From Cyanobacteriota bacterium (GTDB lineage Bacteria; Cyanobacteriota; Cyanobacteriia; Phormidesmidales; Phormidesmidaceae), in contig JAIXUR010000180.1 in the NCBI GenBank assembly GCA_027483425.1, forward strand, positions 1 to 24,687: DNA of 24,687 bases, written 5' to 3'. The position numbers and the translations under genes were made by a program. The notes beneath the pieces were generated by a model. That model ran no database searches. It was given only the letters and a program-made list of their open reading frames with translations, and was not told the DNA's origin. This document shows, piece after piece, positions 7,546 to 15,941 of the stretch (position 1 is its first letter; each line of letters opens with the position of its first letter).

Positions 7546-8019
7546 ATGGAGTCAGAGGATCTAAAAGCATTGGTGCTTCGCTTCTATCAAGCCTTTGACG
7601 ATCGCCATATCGAGCAAGCGTTAGCCCTGTTGGCCCCTGGGTTTGTGGCCCACCTGGCTGGCGTCCCCGAAGCCCTCGATGCCGAAGGGTTTAAGCAGTT
7701 TGGCCTGGAATTTTACACGGCGTTTAGCCAGGGTCAGCACCGGTTTGACGAGGTGATCGTGGCCGGTGACCGCGTGGTGACCGCCGGAACCTTCACCGCA
7801 CAGCACCTGGGCACTTTCCAAGGGCTACCCCCCACGGGGAAATTCATTCGTCTATCGATCATGCATATCGACCGGGTTGAGAACGGTCAAATCGCTGAAC
7901 ACTGGGGCCAGGGCGATGCCCTAGGGCTCATGCAGCAGCTCGGCATCGTTTTTTTCCCAGGGCCAACCCTGTTGCCCCACATGGTGCGAGGGGCTTTAGC
8001 CAGGATGCGGGGGCGGTGA
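7546..8019 (+). CDS. SnoaL-like ester cyclase / NTF2-fold protein
   Basis: A 157-aa protein with the SnoaL-like polyketide-cyclase pattern: a long N-terminal helix with LVLRFYQAFDDR, a middle FKQFGLEFYTAF, VTAGTFTAQHLGTFQGLPPTGK, and C-terminal IDRVENGQIAEHWGQGD. This NTF2-fold family includes ester cyclases and many proteins of unknown activity; no particular substrate can be read from the sequence. The ATG at 7546 follows a predicted promoter closely. It is likely repressed by the divergent TetR regulator through the inverted repeat in its promoter, which suggests induction by a small molecule that this protein may act on (inference). Confidence 0.85.
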   Translation: MESEDLKALVLRFYQAFDDRHIEQALALLAPGFVAHLAGVPEALDAEGFKQFGLEFYTAFSQGQHRFDEVIVAGDRVVTAGTFTAQHLGTFQGLPPTGKFIRLSIMHIDRVENGQIAEHWGQGDALGLMQQLGIVFFPGPTLLPHMVRGALARMRGR

Positions 8020-8482
8020 GTCCAAGAACCCAGATTTTTGAGGTCGTTCTGTCAGGATTTGCTGTTGGCATCGCTGTAGTTAGGTATGAGTCCTTCTAAA
8101 GAGCCTCGCCTGGGGCATGGGTACAGCCCTACGGTGTCCCTCCGCCCGGCATCTGACTGGTTTACAGATTCATGGTTAAGCGCCCACCGTTGAGAACCCT
8201 AGGCTCTACCCTATGCACCCCTCCCCTAAGCTGAAACTGAAGTGGCATCGATTGATTCTGGCGACGCTGGCTACCATCATTGTGGCCGACACGGCTCCCC
8301 ATCCTCAACTGGCACCAGGGCTGCTGCAAACCGTCACCATTTGGACGCAAACTCACCTGATCAGTGAGCATTAGCGATGGGGCGATCGCCCCCCGGCGCT
8401 AAGATTCCGTAAACCCCACCCCGCCCGTGCAATTTGGTGATTAAGCTAGGGGTGCTTCCCTCTCTGCCCCGCACTATTGCCC
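8020..8482. other. Intergenic region between SnoaL-like gene and CHASE2 kinase
   Basis: About 460 bases. The only item of note is a 53-codon open frame at 8213-8374, described separately. No hairpin with a T-run, tRNA or clear promoter pair is seen. Confidence 0.5.
8213..8374 (+). CDS. Possible small hypothetical protein (53 aa)
   Basis: ATG at 8213 opens a 53-codon frame. The peptide starts with a basic stretch (PKLKLKWHR) followed by a hydrophobic run (LILATLATIIVA), so it could be a small exported or membrane-attached peptide. Upstream the frame closes at 8177-8179, so ATG is the first start. There is no strong ribosome binding site, and I recognise no family. It is on the same strand as the kinase gene, about 110 bases ahead of it. 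Existence is uncertain. Confidence 0.33.
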   Translation: MHPSPKLKLKWHRLILATLATIIVADTAPHPQLAPGLLQTVTIWTQTHLISEH

Positions 8483-10963
8483 ATGCCCCGCTCCTCCCAG
8501 CCTCGCCCGTCTGAAAAAGAGACCTCGGCCCTCGCCACGGGCCACCGAGTCACGGGCTACCAAGTCACGGGCTGGGTACAGCGGCAAATCAAGCGAGACT
8601 GGGTCAAGCTCTCCCTGGCGGGGCTGTGGTTAAGTTTTGTGGCGGTGCATGTGGCCACTGACTCGGTGCCGACCCAGTTTCTAGAGCGGCAGCTGCAAAC
8701 CCTTTTTTTTTTTTTTTTTTGTCCGGTGCTCGCCCCCGACGACATTGTCATCCTCGCCATGGATGAGGAATCCTTTGGGCAGGCCGAGTACTATCGCACT
8801 GATCCCGAGCGGTACAGCTACCTGGCGCCCTTGGCCGGTAGCCCGTGGCAGCGCCAAGCCTATGCGATCGCCATCGATCGCCTGCTGGCGGCCGGGGCCA
8901 AGGCCGTGGCCGTGGATATTTTGATGTTTTCGGAAAGCAGCTACGGCCCCGCCGATGACCAGGCCCTCGCCGATGTCCTGGCTCGCTACGGCGATCGCGT
9001 GGTGTTAGCCACCTCCGTAGACGACGCCCAGCTGCGCCAGGGATCCTTGATTCGCCCCACCCAGCCATTGCCTCAGCTGCGCAATACCCCCGTTCATACC
9101 GGCAACATCAACTTCCCCATTGAGCCCGATGGGCGCATTCACCGCCATGGCCGTGCCTACCTCAATGCTCTCGGGGCCAGCCTGGGCGCGATCGATGAGG
9201 TCAGCACCCTGGAGAGCGATGCCGACACCACCGCCTCCTTTGCCGAAGCTACCCTCCAGGCGGCTGGGGTTGACCATCCCCCCTACCGGGGCGACTTCAT
9301 CAACTTCTACGGCCCCACCCGTAGCTTTAGCCAGGTGCCCTTTTGGTATGTGCTCGACCCCGATCCCTGGGCCAACCACCTCGACAACGGGAGCTACTTT
9401 AAAGACAAGATTGTCCTGATTGGGGGCACCGCTAAATTTCTACAAGACTTTCATCAGGCGCCCTTTTCAGAAACCCTGCTCCACCCCGAGACCATGGCCG
9501 GGGTAGAAATTTTAGCGACGGACATAGCCAACCTCCGCAGCGGTCAAACCCTGCGCCAAGGCCTACCCAGTCCCTGGCTGCGGGGTGTACTGGTGCTAGC
9601 CGTGGGGGTGGGATTTGTGGTGCTGCTGCGGCGGTTTAACCGCCCGATCGCTCGTCTGGGCTGGACAATGGCCACCCTAGGCAGCTGGTTTTGGCTCAGC
9701 TACGGGGCCTTTGCCGGAGCCGGGCTACTCCTGCCTACGGCTACTCCTCTGGTGGGGCTGATGGTGCTGGGCAGCACCTATATCGTGGCCGATATTGTGA
9801 CCGAGCAACTCCGCAAGCAGCGCCTGCGCCAAACCCTGGAGCAGTACGTCACCTCGCCGATTGTGCAAGAGATCATCAGCCAGCAAGACGATCTGCTCGA
9901 CCTGCTCAAACTGCGGGAGGAAGAGGTCATTGGTCTCCTGTTGGCCAACCGCTACCGGATTGTGCGGCTCCTGGGCTCCGGGGGGTTTGGGGAAACCTAC
10001 GTGGCCGAAGATACCCAACGACCCATGTCCCCCGTGTGCGTCGTAAAACAACTGCGCATTATTAGCGATGACCCCAGGGCTCATCGCCTGGGGCGACGTT
10101 TTTTTGAAGGAGAGGCCCAAACCCTTGAAAAACTAGGTCACCATCCGCAGATTCCGCGCTTGCTAGCCTACTTTGAGGCCCAGAACTCCTTCTACCTGGT
10201 CGAAGAAATGATCGAAGGGCGCTTACTCAAGGAGGAGCTCGTTGACCGTCGCCCCATGTCCCAGGCCTACGTGCTGGATCTGCTGCTGGGCCTGCTGCCG
10301 GTGATTGCCTTTGTCCATGACCAGGGAGTGATTCACCGCGACATTAAACCCTCCAACATTATTCGACGCCAGGTCGACGGACAGCTGGTGTTGATTGACT
10401 TTGGGGCGGTCAAGTTAATTTCTACCCATCTGGGCGATGGGGGGGGTGCCCTGACCTCCACCTCCACCGTTGGGGTGGGTACCCAGGGCTACATGCCCAG
10501 CGAACAGTCGGCAGGGCTCCCTAAGTTTGGCAGCGACCTCTATGCCTTAGGGATTACGGCCATCGAGGCGCTGACTGGGATTCCATCCTACGCCCTGCGC
10601 CGCGACGTGAATGGCGAATTAATCTGGCGTCACGAGGCTCCTGGTCTCGACCCGGCCTTTGGGAATATTTTGACTCGGCTCGTGTTATACGATTTTACCG
10701 ATCGCTACCAGCGGGCCGAAGAGGTTCTGGCCGATCTCAGCGGTATCGACTCGGTGGTGCGATCGCAGTCCCACCCCGAAGGCACCACGACCCCTGGCGT
10801 AGAACATTCCAGCCCTAAGCCCTACGACGTTTACATCGATAGTGTGGCCACCAACGACATTGACGATCCCGATGCCGCCATCGACGCGACCCAAATGCTA
10901 CCAGGAAACTGGTTTGACCCCACCGAGCAAGACCCCGACAGCAAAACCACCACCGATGACTGA
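8483..10963 (+). CDS. CHASE2 domain-containing serine/threonine protein kinase
   Basis: An 826-aa membrane receptor kinase, counted from the ATG at 8483 (a TTG two codons upstream is less likely). Order: N-terminal transmembrane segment (about 42-60), an extracytoplasmic CHASE2 sensor (about 65-355, with APDDIVILAMDEES), a cluster of two or three membrane segments (about 365-440), then a Pkn2-type kinase. Kinase landmarks are GSGGFG (498-503), K522, HRDIKPSN (H618, catalytic D620), DFG (D639) and GTQGYMPSEQ. All key catalytic residues are present. The tail after about 745 is acidic and low-complexity. Residues 75-79 are five Phe encoded by an 18-T run where CHASE2 proteins usually have a mixed FFELRG-like sequence. 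Such kinases phosphorylate cytoplasmic targets in response to an external signal; ligand and target are unknown. Confidence 0.92.
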   Translation: MPRSSQPRPSEKETSALATGHRVTGYQVTGWVQRQIKRDWVKLSLAGLWLSFVAVHVATDSVPTQFLERQLQTLFFFFFCPVLAPDDIVILAMDEESFGQAEYYRTDPERYSYLAPLAGSPWQRQAYAIAIDRLLAAGAKAVAVDILMFSESSYGPADDQALADVLARYGDRVVLATSVDDAQLRQGSLIRPTQPLPQLRNTPVHTGNINFPIEPDGRIHRHGRAYLNALGASLGAIDEVSTLESDADTTASFAEATLQAAGVDHPPYRGDFINFYGPTRSFSQVPFWYVLDPDPWANHLDNGSYFKDKIVLIGGTAKFLQDFHQAPFSETLLHPETMAGVEILATDIANLRSGQTLRQGLPSPWLRGVLVLAVGVGFVVLLRRFNRPIARLGWTMATLGSWFWLSYGAFAGAGLLLPTATPLVGLMVLGSTYIVADIVTEQLRKQRLRQTLEQYVTSPIVQEIISQQDDLLDLLKLREEEVIGLLLANRYRIVRLLGSGGFGETYVAEDTQRPMSPVCVVKQLRIISDDPRAHRLGRRFFEGEAQTLEKLGHHPQIPRLLAYFEAQNSFYLVEEMIEGRLLKEELVDRRPMSQAYVLDLLLGLLPVIAFVHDQGVIHRDIKPSNIIRRQVDGQLVLIDFGAVKLISTHLGDGGGALTSTSTVGVGTQGYMPSEQSAGLPKFGSDLYALGITAIEALTGIPSYALRRDVNGELIWRHEAPGLDPAFGNILTRLVLYDFTDRYQRAEEVLADLSGIDSVVRSQSHPEGTTTPGVEHSSPKPYDVYIDSVATNDIDDPDAAIDATQMLPGNWFDPTEQDPDSKTTTDD
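8703..8720 (+). repeat. 18-T homopolymer tract inside the kinase gene
   Basis: Eighteen consecutive T bases encode the end of Leu74, Phe75-79 and the first base of Cys80. The reading frame is intact across it. A slip of one or two bases would truncate the kinase soon after its first membrane segment. It could be a real slippage-prone tract or a sequencing or assembly artefact. Confidence 0.85.
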
Positions 10964-11111
10964 GCGTTCATGACCGCCGTATTGCCCTATGGGCGATGAC
11001 GCGATGAGGCTCACCCGAGTACTCTGCGGCGTAAACGCAGCCCCTTTGCTTCAGGCGACAGGTTTCAGGTGTTAGGCATGGTGGGCCGATTAACGCCCGG
11101 CTGCCCTAGGC

Positions 11112-12605
11112 TCATGCCTGGGGAATCGTAATATCGACGGCGTTAACAGTGGTATTGGGATCTAGGGTATCCAGGCTAGGCTGAATCTCCGTGGGGCTAC
11201 CCACCACCAAAATGACAAGTTGCTCAGGCCTGAGGCGATCTTGGGCCGCGGCTAGCACCTCAGCAGCGGTGGTTTGACGCACCTGGTCTTGAAACTGAAA
11301 CACAAAGTCTTGGGGATAGTCATAGTATTCGTAGCGAATCAGGCGGGCCAGGATTTGGTCAGCGCTCTGAAAGTTGAAGACAAAACTGTTGAGCACCGAA
11401 TCCTGGGCCTGGGCTAGCTCTGTCGCGGTAATGGCCTGGGTGCGCATGCGGTTAATTTCGGCCAGGGTAGAGCGAATAAACGGCACCGTGGCTTCAGAAC
11501 GGGTTTGACCACCGCCTATAAACAACCCTGGATAGTCGTAGCGAGGGGCCCAAAAGGCATAGACCGAGTAAGCCAGCCCCTGACGCGATCGCACCTCATT
11601 AAACAGCCGCCCGCCAAAGCCGTTGAGCACTTCGTTCATCACCGACAGAGCGGCATGGTCGGGGTAGTCGATCAGGCCGCCCAGGTGGCCCAGCTGAATG
11701 TAGCTTTGGGTCAGCTGAGGCTGCGACACCATAAACACCCCAGCCTTGGCTTGCTGCACCTCCGGCAGCGTTGTATCCAGCCCCACTCCAGAGGGGCTCC
11801 AGTCACCAAAGTACTCGGCAATCCATTGCTTCATCTGGGCGCTATCAAAATCGCCCACTACCCCTAAAATCGTCCGCTCGGGTCGAATCGAGGCCTGGTA
11901 AAACCCCTGGATATCGTCGCGGCTGATCGCCGCCAGGGTGGCGTACTCAGGGATGCGGGCGTAGGGGCTATCGGCCCCGTACACCAGCTTGCGAAACTCG
12001 CGGCTGGTAATGCTGTCCGGGTCGTCGTTGCGGCGGGCAATGCTACCCTTGGTCTGCTGCTTCAGCAGGTCAATTTTGTCATCGGCAAAGGCCGGTCGCT
12101 GCACCACGTCGGCAAACAGCGCAAACACCGCGGCAGCATCCTCGGTGAGGGAGCTAAAGCTAGCGCTGCCGTCGCTGGTGTCAATGCTGGTCTCAATGGC
12201 GGCCGCCCGCTGCTCGAGCTGTTGGTTGAGGGCATCGGCATCCAGGCGAGTGGTGCCCCCCAGGCGCATGGCTTCGCCGGTTATATTAGCCAGCCCCACC
12301 TTGTCCGCAGGTTCAAAGCGCGACCCGGTGCGAAAGGTGGCGGTTCCGCTCACCAAGGGCAGTTCATGGTCTTCGAGGAGATACACCACTAGGCCATTCG
12401 GCAGTGTGTAGCGCTCATAGGCTGGAAGCTCAATGTCCGGCAGGGGCGAAAACTCCAGCTCATCGTAGTGAAGAGGTGTCAGGGCGCTGGCGGCGGGCTG
12501 CCAAGCTAACAGCAGCACCCCCAAAAGCCCCACCAGGGCCAAGAGCGGCATCATGCCCCGTCTTAGGGTGCGACGGGTACCCATAAACCAACTGCTCGCG
12601 TTCAT
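11112..12605 (-). CDS. M16 family peptidase-like protein, non-catalytic subunit
   Basis: A 497-aa M16-fold protein from the ATG at 12605. It starts with a signal peptide (basic RRTLRRG, then LLALVGLLGVLLLAW, ending PAASA at about 37-41). The place of the zinc motif HxxEH reads NITGEAMRLGGT (107-118), so the metal site is missing. The C-terminal half keeps GGRLFNEVRSRQGLAYSV, the Arg/Tyr-type motif that M16 partners contribute to substrate binding. It lies about 100 bases downstream of the catalytic M16 gene on the same strand. The pair therefore looks like a heterodimeric M16 peptidase with a divided active site, probably periplasmic. A longer frame back to TTG at 12668 would put 21 extra residues before the signal peptide and is less likely. 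Confidence 0.9.
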   Translation of the reverse strand: MNASSWFMGTRRTLRRGMMPLLALVGLLGVLLLAWQPAASALTPLHYDELEFSPLPDIELPAYERYTLPNGLVVYLLEDHELPLVSGTATFRTGSRFEPADKVGLANITGEAMRLGGTTRLDADALNQQLEQRAAAIETSIDTSDGSASFSSLTEDAAAVFALFADVVQRPAFADDKIDLLKQQTKGSIARRNDDPDSITSREFRKLVYGADSPYARIPEYATLAAISRDDIQGFYQASIRPERTILGVVGDFDSAQMKQWIAEYFGDWSPSGVGLDTTLPEVQQAKAGVFMVSQPQLTQSYIQLGHLGGLIDYPDHAALSVMNEVLNGFGGRLFNEVRSRQGLAYSVYAFWAPRYDYPGLFIGGGQTRSEATVPFIRSTLAEINRMRTQAITATELAQAQDSVLNSFVFNFQSADQILARLIRYEYYDYPQDFVFQFQDQVRQTTAAEVLAAAQDRLRPEQLVILVVGSPTEIQPSLDTLDPNTTVNAVDITIPQA

Positions 12606-12708
12606 CACTGTGGATTCCAATACCGTAGGGCTTGAAGATAACTGACCGGAAGGAGGCTGTTCTGGCAACGCACTGGGTTCTATGCACTGGGCTTGCTTAG
12701 CCCCAACA

Positions 12709-14310
12709 CTACTCGACGGCCGGGGCCTGCACCAGCTTGCCCACGGTGCGGTTCTCGGGTAGAAACAGCTCCTGGGCCACCCGCTGAATATCGGCCGCCG
12801 TCACCGCGTCAATCGCATTCAGGTCGTTGAAGACGTTCCGCCAGTCGCCGGTTTTGGCCTGGTACTCTGCCAGCAGTGCTGCCATGCCATCATTGGAGTT
12901 CAGACTGCGCACTAGCCCGGCCCGGGCCTGGTTTTTGACTCGCTCGAGTTCCTCGGGGCTAACGGGTTCCTGCTGGAGCCGTTCCAGCTCCTGGGCAAAC
13001 AATGCGCCAATCTCATCGGGGCTATGGCCGGGGGCCGTCAACCCGTAGAGCAAAAAGATGTTGTCGTAGCGATCGCCCGGAAACCCGTTCAAACTGCCGA
13101 TATCCAGGGCAACCCGAGCATCGTTAACCACGGTTTCATAGATTCTGGAGGTTCTTCCTCCCACCAGCAGGCTTTCAATCATGCCGTAGATGACATGGTC
13201 GGGGTCGCCCAGGCTGGGACGGTGGTACCCCTCCAGGTACCAGGGCTCAGAGGCCAGGGACAGGGTAAACTCTCGCGGCGCCGTCTGCACCGGCTCATTA
13301 ATGGTGGGCTGAGGTGGCACCGCCCGAGGGGCATAGCGGCCAAAATAAATCTCAGCTAGACGCTGCACCTCGGCCGGATCAACGTCGCCCACCACCACAG
13401 CGGTCAGATTTCCGGGGCCGTAATAGGTGTCGTAAAAGGTTTGGACGTCGGCGCGAGTGGCGAGGAACAGGTCATCCTGATAGCCAATCACCGGGCGGCG
13501 GTAGGGGTGGCTGACAAAGGCCTCCTCCAAGAACCGCTCGATCATGGTGCCAATGGGCGAATTGTCGACCCGCATGCGGCGTTCTTCGAGAATCACATCT
13601 TTCTCTTCGTAAAACTCGCGAAACACTGGGTCTAAAAACCGTTCCGACTCCAGCGACATCCAGAGCTCCAGCTTGTTGGCCGGCAAGCTATAGAAGTAGC
13701 GCGTGGCATCGGCCGCGGTGGTGGCGTTGAGGCCTACTCCCCCGGCCTGTTCCACAATCTGGCCGTACTTGTTTTGCTCTACAAAACTAGCGGCCTCCTT
13801 TTCCAAGGCTTCCAGTTGGGCTTGGAGTGCAGCTGCTTGGGCGGTATCGCCCGCTGCCTGGGCTACCAAAAAGTCGTCAAATACGGCATCGAGCTCGGTC
13901 AAGATCGCCTGCTCGGCGGCAAAGTCTGTGGTGCCAATCCGGCTAGTGCCTTTAAAGGCCAGATGCTCGAGGTAGTGAGCCACACCGGTGCGGCCATCGA
14001 CCTCATCCACAGCGCCTACATTGGCGTAGATCATAAACGACACGACCGGTGCCTGGTGTCGCTCCAGCACGATAAATTTCATGCCGTTTTCGAGGGTAAA
14101 CTCAGTCACTGCCTCCGCCACTCGGTCCAGGTAAGACTGCATGGCCTGGGCCATTTGGCTAGGCGCCTGGGCAGCCGCAGGGGCCCCAGGCCAACACAGC
14201 CAAATACTCACCATCGCTACTAGCCCGACTAGGGTGGGGCGGAGACCGCGCCTCAGATCTGTCCTCACATCGGTAAAGAGACCCTGGGTAGTCTGCGATC
14301 GCTGATTCAT
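12709..14310 (-). CDS. M16 family zinc metallopeptidase, catalytic subunit
   Basis: A 533-aa M16 peptidase, counted from the ATG at 14310. A signal peptide (LRRGLRPTLVGLVAMVSIWL, ending PAAAQA) covers about residues 20-48. The inverted zinc motif is HYLEH (H112, E115, H116), with the third ligand expected among the glutamates of LELWMSLESER (about 214-224). Between them lies an Ala/Glu-rich helical insert (about 135-180), longer than the usual spacing. The C-terminal half lacks the GLAYSV motif found in its neighbour. Split features on two adjacent genes suggest an obligate heterodimer. The frame is open back to 14535, but those codons precede the signal peptide and do not look like protein. 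Confidence 0.9.
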   Translation of the reverse strand: MNQRSQTTQGLFTDVRTDLRRGLRPTLVGLVAMVSIWLCWPGAPAAAQAPSQMAQAMQSYLDRVAEAVTEFTLENGMKFIVLERHQAPVVSFMIYANVGAVDEVDGRTGVAHYLEHLAFKGTSRIGTTDFAAEQAILTELDAVFDDFLVAQAAGDTAQAAALQAQLEALEKEAASFVEQNKYGQIVEQAGGVGLNATTAADATRYFYSLPANKLELWMSLESERFLDPVFREFYEEKDVILEERRMRVDNSPIGTMIERFLEEAFVSHPYRRPVIGYQDDLFLATRADVQTFYDTYYGPGNLTAVVVGDVDPAEVQRLAEIYFGRYAPRAVPPQPTINEPVQTAPREFTLSLASEPWYLEGYHRPSLGDPDHVIYGMIESLLVGGRTSRIYETVVNDARVALDIGSLNGFPGDRYDNIFLLYGLTAPGHSPDEIGALFAQELERLQQEPVSPEELERVKNQARAGLVRSLNSNDGMAALLAEYQAKTGDWRNVFNDLNAIDAVTAADIQRVAQELFLPENRTVGKLVQAPAVE

Positions 14311-14642
14311 CGACTGCACGTAAACACCATCGGTTAGACTCTGTTCTTCAGGATAGTTGAGTCCTGTAGACAATGACCATACCTCGACCATGGCCCCTGG
14401 TCTGTTACCACACCCCTGGCTACGGCTAGACCCCAGGCAGTTGTCAAAGCCCCAAATCCTGGGTAGAGTGCCCATAGGTTCGTGGCGCGCATTTCTTCCA
14501 CGGCCACTGCGATCGATTCCCTGGCTACTCATCACGGCACATCAATCACGGCACTTTATCAGCCTGGCCCCACCCGCTAGTGACCCTTGAATACCCATGC
14601 ATACGCAACGTACTCCATCACCTTCCGTAAAGGGGGCGAGCC
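14311..14642. promoter_or_regulatory. Divergent intergenic region (M16 pair / MlaE row)
   Basis: About 330 bases between divergent units. On the minus strand a TTGACA lies at 14448-14443, but no good -10 is found at 17 bp. On the plus strand a run of purines (AAAGGGGGCGAG) directly precedes the TTG start of the MlaE gene and can serve as its ribosome binding site. No gene is seen here. Confidence 0.4.
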
Positions 14643-15440
14643 TTGACCCAGGCAGCGGATAGTTCAGACCTGAGGCAGTGGTCACAGCGAGCCCTGGCGG
14701 CTGTTTTTCTGTCGGGCCAGGTGGTCATTCACCTGATCTCGCGCCCGCTGCACCGGCGCAATACGCTGGATCAAATGGCCGCCGTAGGGCCAGAATCGGT
14801 GTTGATCGCTCTGATTACCGCGACCTTTGTGGGCATGGTGTTCACGATTCAGGTCACCCGAGAATTTTTGACCTTTGGGGCCGGGGCGGCCGTGGGCGGT
14901 GTGCTGGCGCTTACCCTAGCCCGAGAGCTAGGCCCAGTCCTGACGGCCGTCATCATTGCCGGACGGGTGGGGTCAGCCTTTGCCGCTGAAATTGGCACCA
15001 TGCGCGTTACGGAGCAGATCGATGCACTGCAAATCCTCAAAACCGATCCGATTGATTACCTGGTCATTCCTAGGGTGATTGCCTGCGCTCTCATGCTGCC
15101 GTTACTCAATGTGCTGTCGTTTATTACCGGCATGACCGGTGGGCTGCTCATTGCCACGAACCAGTACGGTATTCCCTACTCCGTTTTTTTAGATTCGGCT
15201 AAGAATTTTTTGTCCATTTGGGATTTAGTTAGCTCCCTGATTAAGGCCTTTTTCTTCGGCATTTTGATTGCTATCATCGGCACCAACTGGGGGCTCACCA
15301 CTACTGGTGGTGCCAAAGGGGTAGGCCAATCGACCACCACGGCTGTGGTTACGGCTCTGCTGGCCATTTTTATCAGTAACTTCTTTCTCTCCTGGGTCAT
15401 GTTCCAGGGTACTGGCAGTGCCGTGATGAGCAATTTTTGA
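14643..15440 (+). CDS. MlaE/Ycf63-family lipid ABC transporter permease
   Basis: A 265-aa integral membrane protein of the MlaE (TGD1, Ycf63) family, the permease of ABC systems that move phospholipids or glycolipids between membranes. Typical sequence: VGPESVLIALITATFVGMVFT, LARELGPVLTAVIIAGRVGS, AAEIGTMRVTEQIDAL, and NWGLTTTGGAKGVGQSTTTAVV. About five membrane helices are visible. The start is TTG at 14643, preceded by GGGGGCGAG; there is no better in-frame ATG before conserved sequence. It is followed by the DUF3119 and DUF3086 genes on the same strand. The ATPase and the MCE-domain subunit are not in the window. Substrate is unknown, though lipid transport to or from the outer membrane or thylakoid is expected. 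Confidence 0.92.
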   Translation: MTQAADSSDLRQWSQRALAAVFLSGQVVIHLISRPLHRRNTLDQMAAVGPESVLIALITATFVGMVFTIQVTREFLTFGAGAAVGGVLALTLARELGPVLTAVIIAGRVGSAFAAEIGTMRVTEQIDALQILKTDPIDYLVIPRVIACALMLPLLNVLSFITGMTGGLLIATNQYGIPYSVFLDSAKNFLSIWDLVSSLIKAFFFGILIAIIGTNWGLTTTGGAKGVGQSTTTAVVTALLAIFISNFFLSWVMFQGTGSAVMSNF

Positions 15441-15452
15441 CCCCCTGGGGTC
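15439..15452. repeat. Palindrome overlapping the MlaE stop codon
   Basis: GACCCC (15439-15444) and GGGGTC (15447-15452) form a tight inverted repeat whose first two bases belong to the TGA stop. TTCTATAATTTTT follows, so it could act as a weak terminator or as an mRNA processing point between MlaE and DUF3119. Confidence 0.4.
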
Positions 15453-15455
15453 TTC

Positions 15456-15461
15456 TATAAT
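15456..15461 (+). promoter_or_regulatory. Perfect TATAAT -10 upstream of the DUF3119 gene
   Basis: TATAAT lies 30 bases before the GTG at 15492. TTGACC at 15437-15442 is close to a -35 but is only 13 bases away, too short for a standard promoter. An internal promoter is possible. Confidence 0.35.
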
Positions 15462-15491
15462 TTTTGATATCTTCCTTGAGGCTGTTCACCC

Positions 15492-15881
15492 GTGACCTCG
15501 ACTTCAACGGCCACCTATACTGATCTGCCCCGCAGCTACCGCATTCCCCTAGGGCTCCTGGGGCTGGCAATTCCCCTAGGGTTTGTCAAGCTTTGGCTGG
15601 GGGCGATCGCGGGTCTCTTTGGCCTGTTCTTGCTGGTGCAGGTGCTGACCCTCACCCTCCGCTTTACCGACAGCGCCCTCGAGGTCTACCGCCGCGAGAC
15701 GGTCATTCGGCATTTTCCCTACGCCGAGTGGCAGCACTGGGATATCTTTTGGTCGCCAGTGCCCGTGCTGTTTTACTTTCGCGAGGTCAACAGCATCCAC
15801 TTTTTGCCCATTCTGTTTAGCCCCAGTCAACTGCGCAGTTGCCTAGAGCGGCACTGCTCCCAGGGCAATTCCCCCGAGTAG
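15492..15881 (+). CDS. DUF3119 family membrane protein
   Basis: A 129-aa protein matching DUF3119, a family I know from cyanobacteria and plastid-containing plants. After a polar N-terminus and PRSYRIPLGLLGL come two hydrophobic segments (about 19-36 and 38-56). A conserved soluble part follows, with RFTDSALEVYRRETVIRHFP and EWQHWDIFWSPVPVLFYF. It resembles a PH-like membrane protein. The GTG at 15492 is preceded by GAGG about 10 bases away. It lies between the MlaE permease and the DUF3086 gene, the same order I recall in other cyanobacteria, which suggests a part in the same lipid-transport process (inference). Function has not been shown to my knowledge. Confidence 0.85.
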   Translation: MTSTSTATYTDLPRSYRIPLGLLGLAIPLGFVKLWLGAIAGLFGLFLLVQVLTLTLRFTDSALEVYRRETVIRHFPYAEWQHWDIFWSPVPVLFYFREVNSIHFLPILFSPSQLRSCLERHCSQGNSPE

Positions 15882-15941
15882 CCTACCGGCAGAACCTGGC
15901 GCTCATCTGATAGGCTGACAACAGGGTCTATGGGAGCCTTT

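Noticed and set aside
8703..8720. T-run as an intrinsic terminator
   Set aside because: No GC-rich hairpin precedes it and it lies within a coding frame that continues into the intact CHASE2 and kinase domains.
13774..14223. 149-codon plus-strand frame opposite the catalytic M16 gene
   Set aside because: It lies wholly within the M16 coding sequence, whose zinc motif and signal peptide are unmistakable.
14311..14535. N-terminal extension of the catalytic M16 peptidase back to 14535
   Set aside because: The extra 75 residues would precede a standard signal peptide and read as non-coding sequence; ATG at 14310 fits secretion.
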